Part shown: piece by piece, positions 1-8,900 of the stretch
Layout of the letters: each line of letters opens with the position of its first letter
Position numbering within the stretch: the stretch's first letter is position 1
NCBI GenBank assembly: GCA_044227705.1
Contig: JBGAWE010000077.1
Location: 1-18,773, forward strand
DNA from: JANOQP01 sp044227705
GTDB lineage: Bacteria > Bacteroidota > Bacteroidia > Chitinophagales > Saprospiraceae
Direction of reading: 5' to 3'
Length of the DNA stretch: 18,773 nt
Made by a program: the position numbers and the translations under genes
Notes under the pieces: generated by a model
Databases searched by the model: none
Told to the model about the DNA's origin: nothing
What the model saw: the letters and a program-made list of their open reading frames with translations, nothing else

Positions 1-819
1 GTCGGTGTTTTTATAGAGAAAGTAGTTGTGGCCGCTGCCGACGTAGCTGTCGAGGTTGACGAAAAGATTGTGCGCCGCCCAATAGCTGAACCAGCTTTCG
101 AGGTTGAGGTTGGCGGCGAGCGAGTCGGGGAGGGCGGCGGCGGGCGTGTTGTTGAGCGCGCTCAAAAACCTTATCAAATCGCTCCAGTCGTTGGCCGTTT
201 CGTTGGTTTTCAGCTCGTAGTCGCCCGCGTAGCTCGACTGGTCGGGGCCTTTCCAGCGGAGGTCGCCGTGCGGGTCGCCTTTGAAAAGGTTCCCCTTTTT
301 GTTGTCGAAGCGGTCTTTCAAAAAAGTCTTGTTCACGTCCTCGACGACGGAGTAGAGGCCCCAATAGCGGTCGTTCAAAAACAACTTGGCGAACGTGGCC
401 CGGGGCGCGGCGATGCCGTGCGCGTTGAGGAAGTCGAGCATGAGCTTCTCGCGGAGGAAGGTCGGGTCTTTGAAACCGTTGTTGAGGACGAGCTTTTTCA
501 GGCCGTTGTGGGCTTGGTCGGGGGCGAACTCGGCGAGGTCGATGCGAAAGGGCTTCTTTTTCGAGGGGTTGTTGTAGGACGAGTTGCCTTTGTACTTCGC
601 CGCGCTCGTCGGGTATTTCTGGCCGTCGATGGTGATGTCGCACTGGAGCCAGGCGTCGAGCGGATAGTTGGCCTTCAGACTGTCGAGGAAGCCGGGCTGC
701 TGGAAGTCGAGGCGGATTTCGTGGACTTGGAGAGGGGTGAAAAACTGGTCGCCCTCGGTCTGGCTTTTTAAAGCAAAAGCGAAAAGGCAAAGGGCGGAAG
801 TTGTGGCGAGATGCTTCAT
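1..819 (-). CDS. CotH kinase family protein, secreted, C-terminus cut by window edge
   Basis: The reverse-strand frame starting at the ATG at 819 stays open to base 1, giving 273 residues with the C-terminus outside the window. It begins with a short signal peptide (hydrophobic residues about 4-18, likely cleaved near Gln20). The body matches the CotH fold: residues 112-135 (LNNGFKDPTFLREKL and following), an N-D-R-Y-W-G-L-Y-S strand at 149-157, a probable ATP-binding lysine in GNLFKGD (Lys180), and N-L-D-S-Y (Asp257) followed by GHNYFLYKN (263-271), the usual catalytic-loop region. The second metal-binding Asp of the family would lie beyond base 1. CotH proteins are atypical protein kinases first known from spore coats; secreted versions are common in Bacteroidota, where the substrate is generally unknown. 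It is divergent from susC, with 185 bp between the starts. The family call is firm; activity and partner are not shown. Confidence 0.88.
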   Translation of the reverse strand, partial: MKHLATTSALCLFAFALKSQTEGDQFFTPLQVHEIRLDFQQPGFLDSLKANYPLDAWLQCDITIDGQKYPTSAAKYKGNSSYNNPSKKKPFRIDLAEFAPDQAHNGLKKLVLNNGFKDPTFLREKLMLDFLNAHGIAAPRATFAKLFLNDRYWGLYSVVEDVNKTFLKDRFDNKKGNLFKGDPHGDLRWKGPDQSSYAGDYELKTNETANDWSDLIRFLSALNNTPAAALPDSLAANLNLESWFSYWAAHNLFVNLDSYVGSGHNYFLYKNTD

Positions 820-904
820 GCGAAGGATGGTTTGTCTGGTCTTTGACGGCGAAACAGAGGGAAAGTTTGCACACCGCTGTCGAACCAATTGGGTAATTTT
901 CAAA

Positions 905-938
905 GGAAGCCGGAGCGATTGCCGTCGCTCCGGCTTCC
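905..938. promoter_or_regulatory. 14 bp perfect hairpin in the cotH-susC divergent region
   Basis: GGAAGCCGGAGCGA (905-918) is exactly reverse-complementary to 925-938, with a 6 nt loop. No clear T-tract follows on plus, and only three T follow on minus, so it is a poor intrinsic terminator. It lies about 67 bp before the susC ATG, so it could be a 5'-leader structure, a barrier between the divergent units, or an operator. Its function is unknown. Confidence 0.6.
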
Positions 939-1004
939 TCGTTCCAACACGGCTTTTCTACATTCACCCCCGGACAATTTTTCACCAACCAACTTTTTTC
1001 AACC

Positions 1005-4000
1005 ATGAAGCAACATCTCCTCACAGCGTGGCTCTGCCTCGCCGTCGCCGCCTGCGCACTGGGGCAACGGACGGTCTCGGGCAGGGTCACGACGGGCGAC
1101 GGCTCGGCGCTCATCGGCGCGACCGTCCTTTTGAAAGGCAGCCAGTCGGGCACCGTCACCGACGGCGAAGGGCACTATTCGCTCCCCTCTCCGGGGGCCG
1201 ACGGGGTGCTCATCTTTTCGTTTTCGGGTTTCACGACCGTCGAAATCCCGGTCGGCGGTCGGGCGACGGTCGATGCCGTCTTGCAGGAAAACCAGAACCT
1301 CATCAACGAGGTCGTCGTCATCGGCTACGGGAAGCAAATCCGCTCGACCTTGACGGGCAACATCGCCAAGCTGGGCAGCGAGAACGTCCGCTCGATGCCC
1401 GTCGTCTCGGTCGAGCAGGCGATTCAGGGGCAGGCCGCCGGGGTCAGCGTCGAGTCGGTGAACGGAAAACTCGGGGGGGCGGCCCGCGTCCGGGTGCGCG
1501 GCGTAGGCTCCATCAATGCGGGGACGGAGCCGCTCTTCGTCGTCGACGGCATCCCCCTCTCGAAGAGCGCGCGCAACACCTACGGGGCACCGCTCAACCC
1601 ACTGGCCGACATCGATTTCAACAACATCGAGTCCATCGAGGTGCTCAAAGACGCCTCGGCGAAGGCCATCTACGGCTCGCGCGGCTCCAACGGTGTGGTC
1701 ATCATCACCACGAAGAGCGGCAAGGCGGGCAAGGGAAAAATCGAGATCGACCTCCAATCGGGCTTCAGCCAGCCGACCCATAAGCGGAAGTTTCTCAACG
1801 CGAAGGAGTACGTCGAGCTTTTCACCGAGGCGGCCCACAACTCCGACGACATCGAAGGGCTGACTTACGACGACCCGAACTCGTGGACGACGTATGTTTT
1901 GGACAAGTTCAACAGCTTTTCGGGCTATTCCGACAACTGGAAGGAAGGCGTTGACCGGACAAACTGGCAGGACGAGGCCTTCCGAAAAGGCGCGATGCGC
2001 AACGCGGAAATCTCCTTTTCGGGCGGCAGCGAGCGGTTGCGGTACTACGTCTCGGCGAACGCGGGGCAGAATTTTGGCATCCTCAAATCGAACGACCTCG
2101 ACAAGAACGGCGGGCGAATCAACCTCGACTTCGACGCGACCTCGCGGCTCAAAATGGGTGCGGGCGTCGCCGTTTCGCGGACAAAGACGCGGCAGGTGAG
2201 CGACGACAACCAATTTTCCACGCCGTTGCAGCTCGTCGCCCTTTCGCCCATCACGCCGCTGCGCGATGCCGACGGGCAGCTCAACGACCGGCCGGTGACG
2301 ACCTACTACAACGGCCTCATCGACGTGGAGGACGCGCGGCGAAACATCTTTTCCAACCGGACGCTGGCCAACGCCTTCGGCCGCTATGAGTTCACCAAAA
2401 ACCTCTCGCTTCGGGCGGAGGCGGCGGCCAACCTCTATTCGCTGCGCGAGGAGGCCCGCTTCGGTGCACGCACCGACCAGGGCATCTCGACGAACGGCTA
2501 CGGGGAGTCCGTGTTCAGCGGCGCGACGGATTACAACACGAACGCCGTCCTTTCGTGGATGAACGAGTTCGGGAAGAACAGCCTCGGCCTCGACCTCGGG
2601 ACGGAGTATTTCCAGTCGGAAAACACCCTCACCTCGGTCGAGGGGACGGAGTTCCCGAACGACGACTTGAAGACCCTGAACAGCGCGGCCAAAATCATCG
2701 GCGGCAAGGGGACGCTGGAGAACTACAGCTTCCTCTCCTATTTCGGCCGGGCGCGGTGGGATTTTTCGAGGAAGTACCTGCTCAACGCCTCGGCGCGCGT
2801 CGACGGCTCGTCGCGCTTCGGCGCCGACAACCGCTACGCCTTCTTCCCCGCCGCGAGCGCGGGCTGGGTGGCGAGCGAGGAGCCGTTTTTCAACTCGTCG
2901 GCCGTCAGTTTCCTAAAAGTCCGGGCCTCGTGGGGGCAGAGCGGCAACGCGGACATCGGGGAGTTCAAGGCTCTCGGGCTGTACAAACCGGGCAGCTACA
3001 GCGGCGGCTCGACCCTCGCACCGGAGCAGATCGCCAACCCGAAACTGACCTGGGAGAAAAGCTCGGAGGTTGACTTCGGCATCGACTGGGGCCTCTTTAA
3101 GAACAGAATCAGCGGCGAAATCGACTATTATTTCAAAACGACGAGCGACCTCTTGCAGAACGTCCCCGTCCCGGCGACGTCGGGTTTCAGGACGCAGTGG
3201 CAGAACGTGGGCGAATTGCAAAACAAGGGCTGGGAGTTCGTCGTCAACTCGACGAACGTGACCGGACGGTTCGGCTGGCGCACGTCGCTCAACCTCGCCT
3301 TCAACAAAAACAAGGTGACGAAACTGGCGGGCGACCAGGAAATCATTGACGGCGGCTCGTTCAACGTCGTGAAAGAGGGGCAGCCCATCGGCTCCTTCTA
3401 CGGCGCGGAGTTCGCGGGCGCCGACCCGGCCAACGGCGACGCCCTTTGGTACGTCAACGACCCCGCTGGAGACCCGAAGGCGACGACCAACGACTACTCG
3501 ACGGCCAACTGGGTCGTCCTCGGCTCGCCGCTGCCGGACGTGATTGGCGGCATCACCAACAGCTTTTCGTGGGACAACTGGTCGCTCGACGTACGCTTTC
3601 AGGGGCAGGCGGGCAACAAGATCGCCAATTCGGGCGGCCTTTTCATGTCGTGCAACGCCTGCTGGTTCGACAACCAGACGGCCGACCAGCTCGACCGCTG
3701 GCAGCAGCCGGGCGACGTGACCGACGTGCCGCAGGCCCGTCTCGGCTACTCCAACGGCGACAACGACCGCAGCTCGCGCTACCTCTCCGACGGCTCCTAC
3801 CTGCGGTTGAAGAACGTGACGCTCGCCTATGACCTGCCCAAAAAGTGGTTCGGCCGCAGCGGCCCGAGCAGCCTGCGCCTCTACCTGACGGCGACCAACC
3901 TGCTGACCTTCACGAAGTACGACGGCTGGGACCCCGAGGTGACGGCCGACTACGTCGCCGACCCGGCTGCCGGGGGGAACACGGCCTACGGGATTGATTT

Positions 4001-4055
4001 CTACTCGGCGCCGCAGCCGAAGAGCATCGTGGGCGGCGTGCGGGTCGGGTTTTGA
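1005..4055 (+). CDS. SusC/RagA-like TonB-dependent outer-membrane receptor
   Basis: This 1016-residue protein is the transport half of a SusCD uptake system, an outer-membrane beta-barrel that imports oligomers with energy from TonB-ExbBD. A signal peptide spans residues 1-21 (cleavage near CALGQ). A carboxypeptidase-regulatory-like domain follows at about 24-94 (VSGRVTTGDGSALIGATV). The plug begins with NEVVVIGYGK (101-110) and carries the family hallmarks QAIQGQAAGV, VRVRGVGSI, PLFVVDGIPL (176-185), IESIEVLKDASAKAIYGSRG (208-227) and GVVIITTKSGK. The rest is barrel, ending in Gly-Phe as expected for insertion by the BAM complex. No STN domain is present, so sigma/anti-sigma signalling through this receptor is unlikely. 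The ATG at 1005 follows a T-rich leader without a Shine-Dalgarno. The susD-like gene follows after 62 bp. Length and motif order are normal for the family; the substrate is unknown. Confidence 0.96.
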   Translation: MKQHLLTAWLCLAVAACALGQRTVSGRVTTGDGSALIGATVLLKGSQSGTVTDGEGHYSLPSPGADGVLIFSFSGFTTVEIPVGGRATVDAVLQENQNLINEVVVIGYGKQIRSTLTGNIAKLGSENVRSMPVVSVEQAIQGQAAGVSVESVNGKLGGAARVRVRGVGSINAGTEPLFVVDGIPLSKSARNTYGAPLNPLADIDFNNIESIEVLKDASAKAIYGSRGSNGVVIITTKSGKAGKGKIEIDLQSGFSQPTHKRKFLNAKEYVELFTEAAHNSDDIEGLTYDDPNSWTTYVLDKFNSFSGYSDNWKEGVDRTNWQDEAFRKGAMRNAEISFSGGSERLRYYVSANAGQNFGILKSNDLDKNGGRINLDFDATSRLKMGAGVAVSRTKTRQVSDDNQFSTPLQLVALSPITPLRDADGQLNDRPVTTYYNGLIDVEDARRNIFSNRTLANAFGRYEFTKNLSLRAEAAANLYSLREEARFGARTDQGISTNGYGESVFSGATDYNTNAVLSWMNEFGKNSLGLDLGTEYFQSENTLTSVEGTEFPNDDLKTLNSAAKIIGGKGTLENYSFLSYFGRARWDFSRKYLLNASARVDGSSRFGADNRYAFFPAASAGWVASEEPFFNSSAVSFLKVRASWGQSGNADIGEFKALGLYKPGSYSGGSTLAPEQIANPKLTWEKSSEVDFGIDWGLFKNRISGEIDYYFKTTSDLLQNVPVPATSGFRTQWQNVGELQNKGWEFVVNSTNVTGRFGWRTSLNLAFNKNKVTKLAGDQEIIDGGSFNVVKEGQPIGSFYGAEFAGADPANGDALWYVNDPAGDPKATTNDYSTANWVVLGSPLPDVIGGITNSFSWDNWSLDVRFQGQAGNKIANSGGLFMSCNACWFDNQTADQLDRWQQPGDVTDVPQARLGYSNGDNDRSSRYLSDGSYLRLKNVTLAYDLPKKWFGRSGPSSLRLYLTATNLLTFTKYDGWDPEVTADYVADPAAGGNTAYGIDFYSAPQPKSIVGGVRVGF

Positions 4056-4117
4056 GCCGAGGCCCCAGTTTTTTCAAAAGAACCAGCGGCCAACCGCCGC
4101 TCCAATCTTTCAAGAAC

Positions 4118-5443
4118 ATGAAATTTCAAAAAATAGCCGCCCTTTCCGTCTGCCTCCTCGCAGCGGCGGCCTGCAACAAGAACCTCGACATCGAGCCGCA
4201 GCAGAGCATGAGCGAGACTGTCGCGCTCGACACGGACGCCAACGTGAAGCTCACGCTCCTCGGCGCCTACGACCTCATCAGCAAACGCGGCCTCTACGGC
4301 GGTGACCTCTGGCGCGATGCGGAACTCGCCGGGGCCGACGGCGAGATCCGCTGGGTCGGGACGTACAGCGACCCGCGCGAGATTTTCAACCACGCGATGG
4401 TCGCCACGAATTTTGACGTGGAAAGGACGTGGGCAGAGGCCTACGCCTGCATAAACGCCTGCAACAACGTCCTCTCGGCCCTCGCCGTCGTCAACGCGGC
4501 CGACCGCGACCGGGTGGAAGGGGAGGCCAGGTTCCTGCGGGCGGCCTGCTATTTCGAGCTGAACAGGCTTTACGGGAAGCCCTACAAGGTGAACGAGATC
4601 AACGACCAGCCCGGCGTTCCGCTCGTGACGGAGCCGACGCGCGGCATCACGGAGGCGAGCTTCGTGGCCCGAAGCACGGTCGGCGAGGTGTTCGAGTTCT
4701 GCCACGACGAGCTGCACCAAGCCATCGCCATCCTGCCCGACGACAACGGGGTTTTTGCCAACAAGTACACGGCGATGGCCCTCGTGGCGCGGCTGCACCT
4801 GCTGCTGGGCGAGTACGGCGAGGCGCTCGAGTACGCCGAGAAGGTCATCGACTCGGGCAAGTGGTCGCTCGAGCCGAGCTACGCCGACCTGTGGAACCGC
4901 GACGACGACTCGGGGGAGGCCATCTTCTCGATGCAGGTCTCCGACCAGGACGGCGACAACGAGCTGGTCACCTTCTTTTCCATCCCCGACTACGGCGGGC
5001 GCGACGGCGACATCGAGATCGAGCAAAAGCACCTCGACCTCTACGACCCGGCCGACGCGCGGCTTGCCCTTTTCTACGACGGGAACGGTGCCACGCGGTG
5101 CGGAAAATGGCGCGACCAGTACAAGAACATCCCCATCATCCGGCTGGCGGAGATGCACCTCATCCGTGCCGAGTGCCTCGTGCGCGACGGGAAGGACGGC
5201 GACGCGGACTACAACGCCGTCCACGAGCGGGCGGGGCTGCCCGCAAAGACCGGCGCTACACTCGACGACATCCTGTTGGAAAGAAGGCTCGAACTGGCCT
5301 TCGAGGGGCAGCGCATCCACGACGTCCGGCGGGCGAAAAGCTCCGTCGACGGGCTGGCGTGGGACGACGACAAGCTCGTCTTCCCCATCCCGGCGCGGGA
5401 GATCGAGGCGAACCCGAAGCTGGAACAGAACGCGGGGTATTGA
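4118..5443 (+). CDS. SusD/RagB-like nutrient-binding outer-membrane lipoprotein
   Basis: The 441-residue product is the surface lipoprotein lid that pairs with the upstream SusC. I chose the ATG at 4118 because it opens a lipoprotein signal peptide with a lipobox ending at Cys19 (L-A-A-A-A-C-N-K). An in-frame TTG at 4052, overlapping the susC stop, would only add an unlikely N-terminal tail. SusD features include the early NLDIEPQQ, the TPR-like helical region (for example ARFLRAACYFELNRLYGKPY and MALVARLHLLLGEYGEALEY), R-L-A-E-M-H-L-I-R-A-E, and the C-terminal block ERRLELAFEGQRIHDVRR then V-F-P-I-P-A-R-E-I. It ends in NPKLEQNAGY, the standard family ending. At 441 residues it is slightly short for SusD proteins, which usually run about 450-550. 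A strong terminator follows 22 bp after the stop. No carbohydrate-active enzyme is visible nearby to indicate the ligand. Confidence 0.95.
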   Translation: MKFQKIAALSVCLLAAAACNKNLDIEPQQSMSETVALDTDANVKLTLLGAYDLISKRGLYGGDLWRDAELAGADGEIRWVGTYSDPREIFNHAMVATNFDVERTWAEAYACINACNNVLSALAVVNAADRDRVEGEARFLRAACYFELNRLYGKPYKVNEINDQPGVPLVTEPTRGITEASFVARSTVGEVFEFCHDELHQAIAILPDDNGVFANKYTAMALVARLHLLLGEYGEALEYAEKVIDSGKWSLEPSYADLWNRDDDSGEAIFSMQVSDQDGDNELVTFFSIPDYGGRDGDIEIEQKHLDLYDPADARLALFYDGNGATRCGKWRDQYKNIPIIRLAEMHLIRAECLVRDGKDGDADYNAVHERAGLPAKTGATLDDILLERRLELAFEGQRIHDVRRAKSSVDGLAWDDDKLVFPIPAREIEANPKLEQNAGY

Positions 5444-5465
5444 TTCGCAACAGGTTTTTTTCAGG

Positions 5466-5503
5466 GCCGCGAAGCTGTCGGAGTACGGCTTCGCGGCTTT
5501 TTT
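5466..5503 (+). terminator. Rho-independent terminator of the susC-susD operon
   Basis: GCCGCGAAGC (5466-5475) pairs perfectly with GCTTCGCGGC (5488-5497) across a 12 nt loop, followed directly by six T. It starts 22 bp after the susD stop. Confidence 0.9.
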
Positions 5504-5953
5504 GTTTTCACCGTGCGGTGTGGCCGAATGCGTTTGGGCGGTACTCGCATGAAACAAAACTTCCACAGTACGCGATTCACTCAAAAGGCTGGACGGCCCG
5601 AAAATAGGCCCCGCCCGGCCATGCTCCGAATGTCGGGCCGCTGCTACTTATGCCTCGCGGTTCGTGCTCGGGCCGCGTCCTTCCTTTCTTTTTGGCGCGT
5701 CCTTTTTTTAATGAAAACAGAGCTTGGCCGCGCCGTATCCCGGTATTCTCCTTTTCAATCCCCCGCTCGTGAAAGCCGCGCCGCTCGGCGTGCCATACCT
5801 GACCAACAAGCACTGACCGCGCCGCCCGACACGAGGCGCAACACAAACACGCCATCGTTTTCCACAAAAAATTGCAACAGGCCGACCGCGCTGCCTGCCC
5901 AAAACGGCGGACGCAAACTCAATTCTTTCACCAATTTCCAACACAACAGACAG
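5504..5953 (+). other. 450 bp intergenic region upstream of the HYR protein
   Basis: No gene is supported here. One frame stays open from 5513 into the downstream gene, but its product is Arg/Pro-rich, has no signal peptide and no domain, and looks like chance translation of GC-rich DNA. An 8 bp inverted repeat (CGGCCCGA 5594-5601 with TCGGGCCG 5633-5640) could fold in a transcript. The last ~80 bp are richer in A/T and C, as in leaders elsewhere in this window. The promoter of the 5954 gene is probably here, but I could not place one. Confidence 0.5.
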
Positions 5954-8900
5954 ATGCGTAGATTTTACCTCCTGGCAGCTTTGTGGGCTTTGATGCTCTC
6001 GCTGCCGACCACACTGGCCCGGGCCGAGGGGAGCCCCTCGACGGGCAAGAAGCTGACCGGCACCATCGGCGACTTCGTGTGGCGCGACCTCAACTCGAAC
6101 GGCATTCAGGACGGGGGTGAACCCGGCCTGTCGAACGTCTATGTCGAGCTGCAAACCTCGGCCGGCGGCTGGGTCAACGCAGTTTTCACCGACGGGAACG
6201 GGGCCTATTCGTTCACCGGCGTGGCGCCGGGGACGTACAAAATCAAGTTCGCCAACCCGGGCGGCTTCTTCCAAAGCCCGCAGGACGCGACGACCGACAA
6301 CCTCGACAGCGATGCCGACATCAATGGTTTCACGGGGACGTTCTCCGTGGCAGCCGGGCAGGTCATATCGAACATCGACGCTGGCTTCAAGCCGCAGACC
6401 ACCTCGACCTGCTCGCTGACCCTGACCGGTGCGGCGGCCAACAAGCTCTGCAACGACAACGGGACGCCCAACGCCGCCTCCGACGACGTGTACACCTTCG
6501 ACTTCACGGCCGACGTGACCTCGAACCCGAACGGCCTGCCGGTCTGGGGCTACAAGCTCCAAATCAACGGAATGACCTTCTACGGGATGTACGGCATGCC
6601 GCTCACTGTCGGCCCGCTCGCCATCTCGCTCGGCTCGCAGACGTGGACCGTCAGCGACGACGACAACCCGACCTGCTCCGTCAGCGGCACCGTCACGCCG
6701 CCAACGACCTGCTCGCCGGGCGGCAACTGCCCGACCTCTGCCGTGCGCAACATCATCAACACGCCCCTCAACTGCGGCGTGGCGGGCAATCTGTACGGCT
6801 TCTGGTTCGCCAATCTGAACTCGAATTTGAGCAACGAATGGCTCTGGGAAAGCGGCGCACAGATGATTGAAAACTCCGACGGCACGGCCTCGCTCATCGG
6901 CGTCATCTACAACAAGACGAAGGTGAACGCCAAGTTCGCCGTCGACATCAAGCTGACGGGACGCACGTTTGTCGCGCCGTCGGGCAGCCCGAAGACCGAC
7001 GGGGCCTGCTCGGGAACGGCCACGACCTCGTGGTACTACTACACCGGTTTCAGCGGCAACCTCACGGGCATCAACACCCCGACGTCCAACGAGCTTGCGG
7101 GCGCGATGCTCTCCATCTCGGGCTACGGGCCGAAGCCGCAGTTCGGCACCGGCGCCAGCCTCCACAACACCTCGGCCAATGGCGGCTCGGCGTGGCTCTC
7201 CTATGTCATCAAGATGCAGCCGGTCAACACGAGCCTGAAGTTCAACGCCTGCCCGACCAACTCGCAGGGCGGCGACATCAACATCGAGCTGGGCGGCTCG
7301 CCGCTGACCAACTGCCCGACCGGCACGCTGACGATGAACTGCACGAACAACATCACCGTCACCGCCGCCTCGGGCGCGACCTCGGCAGTCGTCAATTACA
7401 CCGCCCCGACGGCCACCTCGACCTGTACGACCGGCGCGGTTTCTGTGGTGAAAACCAGCGGCTCGGCCAGCGGCTCTGCCTTCCCGGTTGGCACGACGAC
7501 GGTCGTCTACACGGCGACCGATGGTTGCGGCAACGTGAAGACCTGCTCTTTCACCGTGACCGTCAACCCCGGCACGCCCACCTGCAACGACGTGACGACC
7601 CCCGGCTCCATCGGCTACGACGAGATCGGCTGCCCGAGCTACGACCCGGCGGCCATCGTCGAGACGGCGGCTCCGACGGGCGGCTCCGGTGCTTTTGAAT
7701 ACGTCTGGCTCAGCTCGACGACGGGCTGCCCGACCTCTTCCAGCCAGGCCGTCGCGGGCGCGACCGGGCCGACCTACGACCCCGGTCCCGTCTCGCAGAC
7801 GACTTGGTTCATGCGCTGCATCCGCCGCGCGGGCTGCACGAGCTACACAGGCCCGGCCCACGAGTCGAACTGCATCAAAAAAGAGGTGAAAACCACCGGC
7901 TGCGGCGGCGGCACGCCCGACTGCAACGCCATCACCATCACCCCGAGCGCGGGGACTTTGACCATCGGCGGTCTAACGGCTCCCATCACGATGGTTCAGG
8001 TTTTCAACGCCTCGTGGGCGCAAGTCTTCGCGCAGAACTACACCTCGCCCGCCCCGGTCGGCGGCGTTGTCTCGATTCCGAGCCTCCCGGCCGGCGTCTA
8101 CTATGTGAAAGTGAACTTCCTCAACGCCTCGTGGGTCGCCATCTGCGCGAAGGACGGCTACTTCACCGTCCCCGGCGGCGGCAACCCGAGCACTTTGACG
8201 ATGACCTGCACGGCCGACATGACCGTGACGGCGGCGACCGGCGCGTCCTCGGCGGTCGTCAACTACCCGACCCCGACGGCCAGCTCGACCTGCACGACCG
8301 GCTCCGTTACTGTGGTGAAAACCAGCGGCCCGGCCAGCGGCTCGGCCTTCCCGGTCGGCACGACGCAGGTCTGCTATCAAGCCACGGACGGCTGCGGCAA
8401 CGTGAAAAACTGCTGTTTCAACGTCACCGTCAACCCCGGCACGCCCTCCTGCAACATAAGCATCGCCGTCAGCAACATCCAGTGCGACGGCAAGGGCACG
8501 GCCTCGACGGCCGACGACACCTACACGTTCAACATGACCGTCAACGGCACCGGCACCGGCGCGACGTGGTCGGGCAGCTTCGACAACGCCTACCTCGGCA
8601 CGTTCGCCTTCGGGCCTACGGCCTACGGCACGACTGTTCCGATGGGGCCGTTCCCGGCGGGCGCGTTCACGTCGAGCAACACCAACCCGCCCGTCACGCT
8701 GACGAACGGCCTGAACATCAACATCCACGTCAACGACTCGCAGAACACCGCCTGCGCGGCCAGCACGACGGTCAACTCGCCTGGCCCGTGCAGCTCGACC
8801 GGCGGCCCCGACTGCACCGCCATCACCATCACCCCGAGCGCGGGCAAGATTGACATCGGCGGCCTGACCGCGCCCATCACGATGGTGCAGGTCTTCAACG

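Noticed and set aside
28..771. 247-codon plus-strand frame at the left edge
   Set aside because: It is antisense to the CotH-family frame, which has a signal peptide and conserved motifs. The plus product is Val/Glu/Arg-rich with no recognisable domain.
862..901. TTTG followed downstream by TAATTTTC as a Bacteroidota -33/-7 promoter for susC
   Set aside because: The spacing (24 nt) and the imperfect -7 element do not fit the TTTG / TAnnTTTG consensus well enough to report.
1005..5443. Full polysaccharide utilisation locus
   Set aside because: Only the SusC/SusD pair is present. No glycoside hydrolase, lyase, peptidase, SusE/F-like protein or dedicated regulator lies beside it in this window.
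4001..5584. 527-codon open frame on the minus strand opposite susD
   Set aside because: It is antisense to a full SusD gene with lipobox and C-terminal signature. Its product is Val/Arg/Asp-rich without domains, a typical shadow in GC-rich DNA.
5513..5953. Upstream in-frame extension of the HYR protein (147 codons)
   Set aside because: A proper signal peptide begins at the ATG at 5954. The extension has no signal peptide or domain and would bury it.
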